From assembly GCA_022113835.1 (NCBI GenBank), contig JAILWY010000003.1, positions 11,369,501 through 11,433,500 of the forward strand: a DNA stretch of 64,000 bases. Direction: 5' to 3'. The position numbers were made by a program, and so were the translations under genes. This DNA is from Atopsyche davidsoni (taxonomy: Eukaryota > Arthropoda > Insecta > Trichoptera > Hydrobiosidae). Below, one piece after another: positions 51,101 to 58,116 of this stretch. Every line of letters starts with the position of its first letter. The first letter of the stretch is position 1. The notes beneath the pieces are model-generated. The model was not told the DNA's origin. It searched no databases and worked only from the letters and a program-made list of their open reading frames with translations.

Positions 51101-52674
51101 ACTAAACTAAACAAAATAAAAAGGTACATATATCATTATATATATAATATGTGATTTTTCCCATTTCAGAAACAACTCTAGAAACGAAACGATTTTCTTT
51201 TCATTTTAATGAAATACATTTTCCTAGAGTTATTCGTCAAGTATATTTTTATATGCAGTGAAATTATTATCGTTTAATATCTTGAACTTGAAAATAAATA
51301 CAATGATAATTCTAAATAAATATTATTTTCGTTTTAAAAATAATATGCTTGTCAGGCAAGAAAAAAACTTAACCTGGATTTTTTTAACGTTTTCGAGTAA
51401 AGACAACATATTTATAGCCTCGTCAAAACACAGACTCTAGGTAAAAACGTTGAAAGCTTTAAGCTTCAAGTGATCTTTTGTAAAAGTTTACACATTTTTG
51501 TACATTTTGAACACGAAATATTTCTTCAAAGTGGAAAAACTTTTTTTACGTTATATGTCATATTTTATGATACATTGGAATAAGTTGGACAGCTTATCTG
51601 ACAAGCAAAATGTTTTCAGAAATTACTCATCATCGTAATTGGTATGCATTAAAATAACATAAATAACAATAACTACAAAAATAAAAAAGAGCATTCCTCA
51701 AATTTAATAAGTTTTGATTTAAACAAAAAAACTTATCTCATGAATCCTTCAAACTTTTATTACAATGATACCGCCCGAAGTCAAGCAGAAGTAAATATGG
51801 CCAGAAAGCCGCGTTGCTAACGTTTTTAATTAAAAAAAAATTCGCCATCAAAAAGAGATTCACAAAAGACCCGAAAAATATGCTAGAGTTACAAATTGCG
51901 TTAGAAAAAGTTTAAATTGGCGCAACAATAAGATTAAAAGCGCCCCTTTCGATGCCTCACCGGAGCCTTCGAAAGTTTCAGGGGTAGAAAAAAAGCTCGC
52001 AATTGCAGCTCCGGCTGCAAGAAGATTCATTTATCAAAAATACTGCGCCACTGCGAGCTTTGTAATGAAAGCCTCGGGATAAACTTTCTCTATAACTCTT
52101 CATGATTTTTCTTTTATACTTGTCATATGTACGTAGTTTTGGATTTGTGATGGTGCTATTATTTGTGAGAGTTTATATTTATATCGCTGAGATTAATAAA
52201 AGCAAAACCTTTGAGTTTAAAATACCATTTGAATATTATTAATTAAGTTGCCTTTGTCTATTTCAGAAATCAAAGTTCCCACTACGCCACCGACAACTTC
52301 TACAACTGTATCGATCACGACCACTCCAAGCAAGTTTATATTTAATATTTTATTAAGAAATAATCACAATCAATGGACCCACACAAGTTGATGCTTTAAT
52401 TATAAAATATATATTTAAATATGTGTGTGTTTATTTAAACATAAAAGTTTTCAAGATTTGTCGAATTCCAGGAACAACGACAACTGAATTGGCAGTAGTT
52501 CGAAGAAAAATGCACATTGCTATTTCAACAGCAGGTAAAAATATTACTTTCAAATTACATTTTACAATGGACAGAAATGCTAGTCTATCGCGGAGTATTT
52601 TTTTAATTACTTCGTTCTATTTACTAGTTGAAATCAAAATAATTATTTGCGTAGTTGTGCCACACTGTTTATGA
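15982..52674 (+). CDS. DIP/lachesin-like three-Ig-domain cell-adhesion protein, 8 exons, 5' incomplete
   Basis: This entry covers the spliced gene: 15982-16145, 27253-27460, 36854-37024, 42546-42674, 44221-44359, 45391-45542, 52267-52329, 52472-52674. The exons total 1229 nt. Two bases complete a codon from an unseen upstream exon, then 409 codons run to TGA. Seen: three Ig domains with Cys pairs (LSCSV...YMCQ, LVCHA...YLCIAS, LECYV...YMCVA), a Thr-rich stalk and a hydrophobic C-terminus. Known of the family: DIPs are neuronal surface proteins that bind Dpr proteins through Ig1 and guide synaptic partner choice; many are GPI-anchored. Hallmarks such as [47 protein letters not shown] and INYWIK..GDMLL fit DIPs better than lachesin proper. 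Which DIP paralogue this is cannot be decided here. The signal peptide is not in the visible exons. Introns range from 142 bp to about 11 kb. Confidence 0.93.
16146..27252 (+). other. Intron between exons 1 and 2 (about 11.1 kb)
   Basis: It is bounded by GTAAGA and CAAG on the + strand in phase 0. The content is AT-rich and mostly without recognisable features. It includes an (AT)n tract at about 24083-24113 and two weakly GC-richer patches (17600-17720, 22010-22210) whose open frames I do not believe. A stretch at 22730-23050 repeats GACCCGACC near both ends and may be a small element; no clear terminal repeats are visible. Confidence 0.85.
24083..24113. repeat. (AT)n microsatellite
   Basis: About 15 uninterrupted AT dinucleotides in the first large intron. 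Confidence 0.9.
27253..27460 (+). CDS. Exon 2: second half of Ig1
   Basis: The acceptor is TTTTCAAG and the donor is CATG|GTAAGA. It starts in phase 0 directly after the YK of exon 1, giving the family signature [11 protein letters not shown], and ends with one base of a codon. It carries the core Trp (GWM), the R-V-S-V strand, the W-L-I-L motif (TWQLRIRQL), the [11 protein letters not shown] block with the second Ig1 cysteine, and the short [10 protein letters not shown] end strand. In this family Ig1 is the domain that contacts Dpr partners, so this exon should hold much of the binding face. It is clearly GC-richer than the flanking intron. Confidence 0.96.
29168..29191. repeat. (AT)n microsatellite
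   Basis: About 12 uninterrupted AT dinucleotides in the intron between exons 2 and 3. Confidence 0.9.
29521..29620. mobile_element. Long-TIR DNA element, fragment (copy 2)
   Basis: It holds only one end: CTCTGTTTGATAATTCCAAC, then GGCGAAACCGGTCACTAATA and ATTCACTCATGTATTGTATT. It matters as an uninterrupted version of the site where a retroposon sits in the copy at 57352-58116. Confidence 0.7.
29800..30180. promoter_or_regulatory. GC-richer intronic island with an E-box CACGTG
   Basis: About 380 bp of mixed-composition, non-repetitive sequence in the intron between exons 2 and 3. It contains CACGTG at 29981-29986 and two homopolymeric C patches. No open frame of note. It could be regulatory DNA or an unrecognised old insertion. 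Confidence 0.25.
30327..30917 (+). mobile_element. TTAA-flanked MITE, copy 2 (most complete)
   Basis: It runs from TTAAGGGTCTAGAG to GGAGCAACTGCCTTAA. It includes the complete hairpin at 30858-30889. TTAA at both ends points to a piggyBac- or Kolobok-type transposase as the mobiliser; the outermost bases GGG differ from the CCC usual in piggyBac. Confidence 0.82.
30858..30889. repeat. Perfect 14-bp stem hairpin inside the TTAA MITE
   Basis: TGCCTCTGGTGTCC and GGACACCAGAGGCA flank the four-base loop GGTT. It lies about 30 bp from one end of the MITE and recurs, with one mismatch or half lost, in the copies at 43980 and 1575. In the reversed copy at 47450 it is degraded. Confidence 0.85.
32381..32623. 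mobile_element. Foldback element with near-perfect arms of about 106 bp
   Basis: The left arm (32381-32486) runs from ATTATAATGATAATAGTAAC through CTAGTTTCGACCAAATAGAC to CATCATCAGATGCATA. The right arm (32503-32608) is its reverse complement with few changes. The loop is only 16 bases. Sequence just outside the right arm (GGATCTTCAC) also matches the 237-bp array at 49.9 kb, so the two are related. No coding capacity. Confidence 0.82.
34794..35628. mobile_element. hAT-like non-autonomous element carrying a minisatellite, copy 1
   Basis: It starts CAGTGGCTCTCATGCTC and ends GGACCCCCCTG. It is flanked by TTCAAGAT (34786-34793) and TTCTAGAT (35629-35636), 7 of 8 matching, an 8-bp target duplication as hAT elements make. 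The CAGTGG.TCTCAAA terminus resembles hAT ends. The left two thirds is a 31-bp tandem repeat; the right third (AAAAACTACATAAATC... onward) is single-copy and shared with the copy at 59341. No transposase. Confidence 0.75.
34818..35350 (+). repeat. 31-bp minisatellite, about 17 units
   Basis: The unit is CCCACGGACCCC, CTTTCATAGTC, AAAACTTG, read head to tail about 17 times. Variant units (CCACGGACC, CCTACGGACT, CCATTGACT, TCGAAAAC) recur in an ordered way, which suggests blocks of several units were copied together. Confidence 0.9.
35810..35995. promoter_or_regulatory. Candidate intronic regulatory island with homeodomain-type sites
   Basis: A sharply GC-richer stretch about 1 kb before exon 3, with several TAATT cores (GTAATTGAATTC, GGAATTACTTG, TTATTAATTACAG) and no open frame or repeat signature. 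It lies 180 bp after the hAT-like element. Function is inferred from composition and motifs only. Confidence 0.3.
36121..36138. repeat. (GT)n microsatellite
   Basis: Nine GT dinucleotides, about 700 bp upstream of exon 3. Confidence 0.9.
36854..37024 (+). CDS. Exon 3: first half of Ig2
   Basis: The acceptor follows a long T tract (TTTTTTATTACAG); the donor is AGAG|GTAAGA. It enters and leaves with a 1+2 split codon. It encodes VPPDI, the Ig1-Ig2 boundary typical of the family, then [17 protein letters not shown] with the first Ig2 cysteine and a sequon (NST), [17 protein letters not shown] with the core Trp, and ends in LRDQVR. The WRREDG block is diagnostic of DIP Ig2. Confidence 0.95.
39940..40145. 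promoter_or_regulatory. Candidate intronic enhancer: CRE palindrome and POU octamer
   Basis: A GC-richer island in an AT-rich intron. TGACGTCA (39957-39964), the full cAMP-response/CREB-ATF palindrome, lies five bases before ATTTGCAT (39970-39977), the POU-domain octamer. The island continues with C-rich, repeat-free sequence. Long open frames on both strands (about 77-85 codons) are present but resemble nothing known to me. The regulatory role is inference. Confidence 0.4.
42232..42457 (-). mobile_element. Palindromic tRNA-Thr-derived retroposon, copy 1
   Basis: Flanking direct repeats AAAAATTATCGTAT (42218-42231) and AAAAATGATCGTAT (42458-42471), 13 of 14 matching. On the minus strand: arm TATTAGGCACATTAGTTCAC-type, tRNA-like core, opposite arm, then the shared tail ...ATACGCATTTGATTGAC and an A-rich end. 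Arms ACTAATGTGCCTAA / TTAGGCACATTAGT pair. Confidence 0.75.
42345..42419 (-). other. tRNA-Thr(UGU)-like core, sense to its retroposon
   Basis: On the minus strand the sequence folds as a tRNA: D stem GTAC/GTAC perfect, anticodon stem CCGGC/GCCTG with one mismatch, loop CATGTAA (anticodon TGT, position 33 A instead of T), T arm GTGGG-TTCTAAT-CCCAC perfect. The acceptor stem is weak. The B-box GGTTCTAATCC is close to consensus. A tRNA-derived retroposon head, not a working tRNA gene. Confidence 0.65.
42546..42674 (+). CDS. Exon 4: second half of Ig2
   Basis: The acceptor is TTGTTCACAG and the donor is AACT|GTAAGT. It encodes [20 protein letters not shown], then [20 protein letters not shown] with the second Ig2 cysteine, one of the most conserved blocks in DIPs. 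The exon ends in phase 1. The intron before it ends with a retroposon copy less than 100 bp from the acceptor; the exon itself is intact. Confidence 0.96.
43049..43219 (+). mobile_element. piggyBac-like transposase N-terminal fragment
   Basis: The frame reads [40 protein letters not shown] and [16 protein letters not shown] to a TAG. An acidic N-terminus followed by a 'P..P..YF.LF....L......' block is how piggyBac transposases begin their conserved domain. Upstream, SDSE is in frame but a TAA interrupts it. Nothing downstream continues the protein, so only the first part survives. Confidence 0.6.
43306..43487. mobile_element. Possible piggyBac-type terminal inverted-repeat piece
   Basis: It starts TTAACACGTTGACTGCCA, and near 43470 the complementary TTGGCAGTCAGAGTATT occurs, giving a pair of inverted ends around about 180 bp just after the piggyBac-like fragment. 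TTAA starts with GACTGCCA repeats are common in piggyBac-like elements. The right boundary runs into the TTAA MITE. Confidence 0.45.
43490..44034 (+). mobile_element. TTAA-flanked MITE, copy 3 (left end lost)
   Basis: It is homologous to copy 2 from GCGAAAAATCGACAGCACCA to CTGGGAGCAACTGC, including the hairpin near 43977-44009. The left terminus is replaced by the piggyBac-type repeat piece. A short duplicate of its own sequence (CAACTTTCGAC...AATAAAGTGACAATTAA) follows at 44039. Confidence 0.75.
44221..44359 (+). CDS. Exon 5: first half of Ig3
   Basis: The acceptor is TTGATTGCAG and the donor is TCGGG|GTGAGA. It encodes [29 protein letters not shown] with the first Ig3 cysteine, and [15 protein letters not shown] with the core Trp. 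It ends with two bases of a Gly codon. The exon is strongly GC-rich beside an AT-rich intron that is packed with mobile-element debris up to about 150 bp before the acceptor. Confidence 0.96.
44360..45390 (+). other. Intron between exons 5 and 6 (about 1.0 kb)
   Basis: It is bounded by GTGAGA and TTTCCAG. The middle, 44484-45042, is a dispersed repeat with a second copy at 60573-60940. The remainder shows nothing recognisable. Confidence 0.88.
44484..45042 (+). repeat. Dispersed repeat, copy A
   Basis: It shares with 60573-60940 the start TTTATTACACCGACAGTGTG (one or two differences), AGTTTGAGATG.TTGTGTTTA, GAGGCGGAGTAAAGTCCATT, GGACTTTCAACTAAAT and the end GTGATTAG. No open frame or clear terminal repeats; type unknown. 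It fills the intron between exons 5 and 6. Confidence 0.75.
45391..45542 (+). CDS. Exon 6: second half of Ig3
   Basis: The acceptor is TTGATTTCCAG and the donor is TATG|GTGAGT. One base completes the split Gly codon, then [40 protein letters not shown] with the second Ig3 cysteine, and [10 protein letters not shown]. It ends in phase 1. [16 protein letters not shown] and the closing GTIRLYE are typical of the last DIP Ig domain. Confidence 0.96.
47450..48053 (-). mobile_element. TTAA-flanked MITE, copy 4 (reversed)
   Basis: Reverse-complement copy: left TTAAGGGTCTTGCTACC, right GGGAGTTAGACCCTTAA. Here both ends start TTAAGGGTCT, which shows the family has true terminal inverted repeats and a TTAA target duplication. 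Confidence 0.82.
48526..48844 (-). mobile_element. Palindromic tRNA-Thr-derived retroposon, copy 2 (poly-A tail, 15-bp duplication)
   Basis: Identical direct repeats ATAAATACTAAAGTC at 48511-48525 and 48845-48859. A run of nine T at 48526-48534 is a poly-A tail on the minus strand. Between them lie the tail GTCAATCAGATGCG..., the arm TAATATGATTAGGCACATTA, a middle and the opposite arm. The tRNA-like core here reads on the + strand, opposite to the tail. A second internal arm piece (GGGCACATTGGTTCATATGT, about 48646) is also present. Confidence 0.82.
48702..48773 (+). other. tRNA-Thr(UGU)-like core, antisense to its retroposon
   Basis: 72 bases fold as a tRNA: acceptor GATTCGT/ACAAATC with six of seven pairs, D arm three of four, anticodon stem CCGGT/ACCAG with four of five, loop CATGTAA (TGT), T arm GTGGG-TTCAAAT-CTCAC. 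GTCATGTAAACCA differs from insect tRNA-Thr GTCTTGTAAACCA at position 33. B-box GGTTCAAATCT. Confidence 0.7.
49884..51068 (+). repeat. Five-unit tandem array with exact 237-bp period
   Basis: The word TATTAGCGAGGGAGG (once GGGAGGGAGG) recurs at a constant 237-base spacing, with unit starts at 49884, 50121, 50358, 50595 and 50832. Units differ at only a few positions. Each contains ATTATAATGATAAATGTACC...TTTGTCTTCACTTTGA, homologous to the arm of the foldback element at 32381. The last unit continues into ACTAGTTTCGACCCAATACA and ATCATCATTAGATGC, the next part of that arm. Confidence 0.9.
51060..51107 (+). mobile_element. Foldback-arm remnant at the end of the 237-bp array
   Basis: CTAGTTTCGACCCAATACAC and GGATCATCATTAGATGCTTA continue the last array unit and match the inner arm of the foldback element at 32449-32487. 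The opposing arm is absent here. Confidence 0.7.
52267..52329 (+). CDS. Exon 7: Thr-rich stalk
   Basis: The acceptor is GTCTATTTCAG. It encodes [20 protein letters not shown] then P, the Pro/Thr stalk that follows Ig3 in DIPs and is likely O-glycosylated. The donor choice matters. A GC donor (CCAA|GCAAGT, exon end 52329) keeps phase 1 and joins exon 8 in frame. The nearest GT donor (CAA|GTTTAT, exon end 52333) matches the consensus poorly and would end the protein after about five more residues. I chose the GC donor because GCAAGT is the usual form at GC-AG introns and because the resulting tail fits the family. Confidence 0.8.
52330..52471 (+). other. Last intron (142 bp), probably GC-AG
   Basis: It starts GCAAGT and ends GAATTCCAG. 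It is the only splice junction in the gene whose best in-frame donor is GC. The alternative GT donor four bases downstream gives a frameshift to an early stop, so donor choice here could switch between a membrane-attached and a secreted C-terminus. Confidence 0.65.
52472..52674 (+). CDS. Exon 8: terminal exon, hydrophobic C-terminal tail (likely GPI signal)
   Basis: The acceptor is TCGAATTCCAG. With the GC-AG intron the first codon is AGA (A from exon 7), followed by [20 protein letters not shown], a linker, the sequon-containing [10 protein letters not shown], and then a mostly hydrophobic stretch, [10 protein letters not shown]...[11 protein letters not shown], up to TGA at 52672-52674. A small-residue site followed by a hydrophobic C-terminus is what a GPI-attachment signal looks like and is expected in DIPs. 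The Glu and Lys in the middle of the stretch are atypical, so a transmembrane or degenerate tail is possible. A GTAAAA inside the exon (52535) could act as a donor, but no matching downstream exon was found. Confidence 0.75.
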
Positions 52675-52937
52675 TAGTTTATTTCGTTTTAACTTATATA
52701 TCAAAAAATCATTTCAAATTGCACTGAAATTATTTAATCTTACAGGGTCAATTATTATTTAGAGATTTATATATAAATGCGTGGGATTCGGTGAGTCGGT
52801 GTATTATCCAACTATGCTGGCAAGCCACTCCAATTTAACAAAAAAATTTAACAATCTAACGAATTTTTCTTTAATCGTTGCAATATGTGAAGAAAAAAAG
52901 TACTTAATCATATAAATATTGATAAACCTGTATAGGT

Positions 52938-52943
52938 AATAAA
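52938..52943 (+). promoter_or_regulatory. Candidate polyadenylation signal AATAAA
   Basis: This is the first canonical AATAAA after the stop codon at 52674, about 265 bases downstream. Such hexamers are common by chance in AT-rich DNA, so this is only a reasonable candidate for the 3' end of the DIP-like transcript. Confidence 0.3.
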
Positions 52944-53025
52944 TACGCACTTGATTGACGTTCAATCCACAAAATAAAAATCGCCAAAAAAAAGTTACTA
53001 TTAAAGATTTACTGTGTTATATTAA

Positions 53026-53423
53026 ATGAGGAGTGTTTTCACACAATTGCTATTTCAGCATTTGATCATGTTTGCAAGTAAATTGCTTTCAGCGAAAATT
53101 TCAGCAGGCATGAAAAACAAAATAAAACAACGCATTTGTCGATTTCCAGAGCCTCGTAGAACAACCTCCCTGAAGCCAATAGAAGAGAATCTCATAATCC
53201 CCAGTGATCGTAGTGCCCCAAACGAGTACCTTTTCAACCAGTATGCCTCGGGTGGAAAGACGATAAAGCCTGCTACGAGCCTACGACTCTTCGTAGCAGC
53301 AGTCCTGTACTTCTCAGCAGCTACGAATAGCATCTCCACTGCCAATATCTTTTCCCCATCCATCCTGTCCTTGTTTTCAGCAAGGTGATAATTTTGAACA
53401 AGAAGAATTCCCACTGAGAGCAC
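53026..53423. other. Unexplained region open on both strands
   Basis: A GC-richer block has a 120-codon open frame on + (53026-53388) and a 122-codon one on - (53055-53423). Neither protein is recognised. The + frame contains SLRLFVAAVLYFSAATNSIS; the - frame contains MLFVAAEKYRTAATKSRRLV. A possible acceptor (TCGATTTCCAG, exon from 53150) would join exon 7 of the DIP-like gene in frame, but the resulting tail has no clear hydrophobic end. A piece of an unknown mobile element or retropseudogene is as likely. Confidence 0.35.
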
Positions 53424-56400
53424 AAACTAATTACTTGATTCAACGTATTTATTGTTTTGTATTTTGTGCCCTTTGCAAATGAGATAATGCAGAATGTCAC
53501 AATTTTATTTCGTGCTTCTTTGAAACGTTTATTTGAATTAAAGGTGGCAAACATAAAACACTGTCAAGCGTTGTATGTTTAAAATTAATTTAAACGTAAA
53601 CATGCTTTTTATTAGTTAAAATTATTTGATGTAAATATTAAAATTTTGTAAATAATTAATCATAGTCTTACGGTATACTAACCAACTAAATTTTTTCTTA
53701 ATTGTGTAATGCTGAAACCATAGGTGTTAAAATAAAGTTATTAACTTCATTGTACATATATATACATAAATAATAGGTATGGGTGTAAATATTACCTCTT
53801 GTTTTTGATTAAATAATTTAAAAAGAAAACACACCTTATTTATTTTAATTAGTAATAATTGGAACATTATTGATATCAACAAAAATAAAATTACAATTTA
53901 AAGATTTTTACCTTGTTTGAAGTCAGTCTTTAAAAATCAGATTACTAACTGAATTTATATGATTTCTAATAAAATGTTTTTCTATTTCGTATTTTTTTAT
54001 TTTCGTCCCAAAAACATGTTTATATTATTCTACATATTTAATTAATCATACTTCTGGACATTTGGGTGCTTATCAAATTTTATAATAAAAGTTAATTAAC
54101 ATAATTGACTTTGACTATGATTTAGCTTAACCTCTAATATAAAATTTCATAAAAAATGACGATTCAGCACAAAACACAAGTCTTCACACACTCTCATGCA
54201 TTTTTTTAGATATCTGCTAACACGCAGTTTTTTTTATTTAAATAATTTCGTTTAATATAAATTATGTGCAGCAACACTTTTATTTTCATTTTAAATTAAA
54301 ACTATTTATCGATAGCATTTCAAGTAAAAAAAAATTAGGTTAAAAGACTTTGTTTAATAGCTCCGATGATAAATTATAGAATCATTCTATTCATCTGCAA
54401 AATACACGCTTTTTTACTAACTCAATCCCTCGCTTGTTTAAAAATATTTTTTACTCAATTTTGTATTTTAAAGCATGACTTGAAAAAGGCTTCTCTTCAA
54501 AGCATTACATGTAGATCCGATGGTTTTAGGAAAAATATCATTAAATATTCATCACAGATTTCGCACACAAGCTTATTAAAAAAAATATATCAAAATACAT
54601 TATTCAGTTGATCAAAGATTGTGATTTTAATATTTAAATAAATATGTTTTATTTTATGAAGGTCTCATTATTACAAGTTATTGTTTTAATTTTCATAATT
54701 TAAATACAAATATCCAATTGTGAATATTGAAAATAATACGTTTTTTTTTAATAAATGCTTTACTATTTAGTTACAAATAGTTGTAGAAGAGAATAAATAA
54801 ATTAAGTTTTAATGGAATGTTGTAAATAAAAAAAACATTTGCTGTAAATTTATCTTAGAAAGATATAAACAAAAATATGCCAAAGGTAAATATTTGTGAA
54901 ACGAAGAAAACTTATTCTTAATATTTGGATACTTGTTGCTTTTTTTGTTTCATACAAGAATAAATATTGCGTTTTTTTTTACATAAAATGTTAAAAAAAT
55001 ATTTTGTTGCTTTAATAGATTTAAGTTCATTATAACAATGTATAAAAAACATATCCTTCCATGGTTTGTATTGTTTTAAGGAATACATATCGAAAATAAA
55101 TTACAAGTAAATTATATGTTTGTTTTTATTCTAATTAAGGTATAAAACATTAAACGTTATATATTAATAAATATGCATGTTATATCACCATATGTATTAT
55201 TTACTTTATTTAGGAAATAAAGGTATCGTTGATTAAGTCATTATTCATTAATTAAACTAACAAGACACGACTTTATATTTACAATATTTATTTATAATAC
55301 ATATTAATAAAATAATAAAAATAACGTATCTATATATGAGTTAAGTTTAATGACTTTATATTATAATAATTCACAAAATAAAAAGTTCTGATTATTATAT
55401 ATTATTTATATTAAAAATGTAATAGAGCAATCCGTTTTTGCTTGAGTGAATTTATTAATAAAATACCACTAAAAATTGGCTATGACATATTTTATTATAT
55501 TATAAATACATATTTAATTATTGACGTCATTAATTTTATGAATTTCCCAAGTGATAAAAAATAATGATGAATTTCTTGGATTCATTCGACACAATTGTGT
55601 TTTATTTTTTTTTAATATTGATTTCTCTCAAATAGAATTTACCTAACTGTGTAGGTAAACCACCAAAGAAAAATCCAATATATCCATTATAATAGTTTTA
55701 CAAAGATATTTTGGGTTTAAAGTATATATTGTATTTTCTTAACAATACAGTAGCCCGGGTATAGCAAACCCAATGACCAACCTTTTTTAATCGAAAAAAA
55801 AAAACAAGATGAAAGAAAAAAGAAGGGCAAAGAAACTGGGCCGAGGGACAGAATTGAATAGGTTTGTATTTATAACGAGTTTGTAAGGATTTGCTGCAAA
55901 CATTCTATAAGGTAGGTACAATACACTCAAGTGAATCTGCTTAAAAAACAAACGATTATTTATTTTATTTTTTTCAAACGGAAACAAGCATTTTAAATGC
56001 ATTTTTTTTAAATTTTATCACCTTATCATAGCTTTTGCCTCGTCAGAAAGTTGTTTTTTATCTAAAAATATGAGGTTTTGATTAAAAAGTTTTTACAATA
56101 GCCCTACAAAAGCTTCCATTTCAAAGGCTCCTTTGATTTAAGTCCACACATATTAATCAACTTTATGAAGAAAAAATAGAGCCTCCTGTTCGAAAGCTCA
56201 AATTTATATGTCTTATGTCTAAACTTCATATATATATAAGCAAGTTTTGTGTTTTGTTTCAAAATCGAAAAAGGTGGTTCTAGGTTCTTTAAAATATGAC
56301 ATTTAAAAAAAAAGCTTTCAGATCAAAAGGTTATTTTCTTAAAATCGAAAGCTCTACTTTTTTTCAACTCAATGAAACCCCTTTTTATCTATAACTATTA

Positions 56401-57351
56401 GTTTATTCCCATAGTTAAAAGCTTCACTCCCAGTTTTTGCCTCGTTTTTAAGTTCCTATTTTTTAATTGTAAAACTGTATCAACTGTCTTAATGTACAAT
56501 TTTTTTGCTGAATATATTTTTTAAAAAATTAAACGCGTGTTATTAGAAAAGTTCTATTTATTTTCAAAATTTGTTTAGTTTCATAATAAAATGCATGAAT
56601 ATATGAACCTCAAATCTTCATTAAATTTTTTTTTTTTAAATTTAATGACATGTTTAATTAATATATAATGGATATACGGGAGTAATATTTTATCAAAAAA
56701 ATTATTTGTCGTATTAAAAAAATCATTTATCAAATCACCTTGCTCATCAAACACATGAATTTATATATTAAATCCACTTTGTATTCCACTCGAGCAGATG
56801 TCTGATGGAGCTAGCGGTGTGTGCTGATGTTGTCATGTTAGTCATGATGCACTTCCCATTAGTCCAGGTCGCTTGCTACGAAACGAAAGGTATTGTGTTC
56901 GTTTCCGAGGGGCTCAATGCAAATTTAAGCAGACTATGTGACAATTGACTTTGTTTTCGATCCGTCCACAGAGCCGCCATTAATTTGATTATTGCATTTA
57001 TATGAATAAAATTTATTCACGATCCATCCTAATGCATTTTCGTGAAACAGGTACACTTTGAGCATACACTTTTATGACTACTATATCCAGGTTATCTATA
57101 AGTGCTTAATTGGTTGAATCACCCGTAAAGGTGTGGGTTCTAAATTGGGAAACAGAGCATTTCAATAAAAGATCAATGAAATTGATAATCTATTAGGGCC
57201 TTATTAGTTGCCAAAATTTTGTTAAAAAATAAAGCGTACAGTTACTTGTGCATTCAAATATTATTTTCTGATACCACCAGCCTTACGAAAACGCTTACAT
57301 ATAAAAAATATTGTAATCTTATACTTGTTTGATTTTTACGTATTTTTTTAA

Positions 57352-58116
57352 AAAATATTTTTGAGTAAAATACTTGAGTGATTTTCCACATGTTCATTTT
57401 TATTTGTGACCGGTTTCGCCAACCTTTCATAATCAATCAACACACCGGAGCACCTGCTTAATGACCAGGTTATTTTCAATAAGTCTCCACTATTGTTCCC
57501 TATTGCTAAATCACATCTTTAAAAAACCATTTACTGCGCAAAAACCTATTATTTACAGATAAACACACTATAGGACAAACCCCAACTGCTGCTACACATC
57601 AAAGCCACTATTTTAGATAATTACCCCATTAATATAAAAACATTTGTTCACAAATATTTGCAATTATATTGAATCCTCCACTTGTCAGGTACATTAAAAT
57701 CACATTAGCCCTTACCACCTGACATTCATTCTCTCTTTTTCCAACAACCTCTCCCTCTAACAATTGTTTACCTAATTGATTATTATTATATAAAATCTCA
57801 CTCTGTTTGATAATGCCAGTGTGAAAAGTTGGCGGTCACAAATAAAAAACGAACATATGGAAAATCACTCAAGTATTTTATACATATGTCGATTTTTTGA
57901 TAAAACGTCAATCAGATGCGCATTTATTACCCATTACGGGTTTATTATATTATTACTAATATGATTAGGCACATTAGTTAAGAAACTCTCAGAAGTGATT
58001 TGTGTGGGATGATATTTTTACACGATGATATTTTTCTGAGAGTTTATTTAAATCATCTTCTATGTATAAACTAATGTGCCTAATCATATTAGTAATCAAA
58101 TATTTTACTCAAAAAT
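57352..58116. mobile_element. Long-TIR DNA element, copy 3, interrupted by a retroposon
   Basis: Left arm AATATTTTTGAGTAAAATAC TTGAGTGATTTTCCACATG; right arm ...GGAAAATCACTCAAGTATTTTA, and after the inserted retroposon (57881-58095) TATTTTACTCAAAAATATT. The terminal repeats are about 60 bp. The interior has no open frame. Confidence 0.72.
57881..58095 (-). mobile_element. Palindromic retroposon, copy 3, core lost
   Basis: Direct repeats TCAAGTATTTTA (57869-57880) and TCAAATATTTTA (58096-58107), 11 of 12. It contains GTCAATCAGATGCGC..., arm ATATGATTAGGCACATTAGT and the opposite arm ACTAATGTGCCTAATCATAT. Only GATTTGTGTGGGAT, the last bases of the tRNA-like core, remains in the middle. It is inserted in the terminal repeat of the long-TIR element. 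Confidence 0.8.

Larger units (their letters stand above)
45543..52266 (+). other. Intron between exons 6 and 7 (about 6.7 kb)
   Basis: It is bounded by GTGAGT and TTTCAG. It contains a reversed TTAA-MITE copy (47450-48053), a GC-richer stretch (48060-48330), a tRNA-Thr-derived retroposon (48526-48844) and the five-unit 237-bp tandem array (49884-51068). The first 1.9 kb is AT-rich with only a short (AAT)n run near 46176. Confidence 0.88.
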
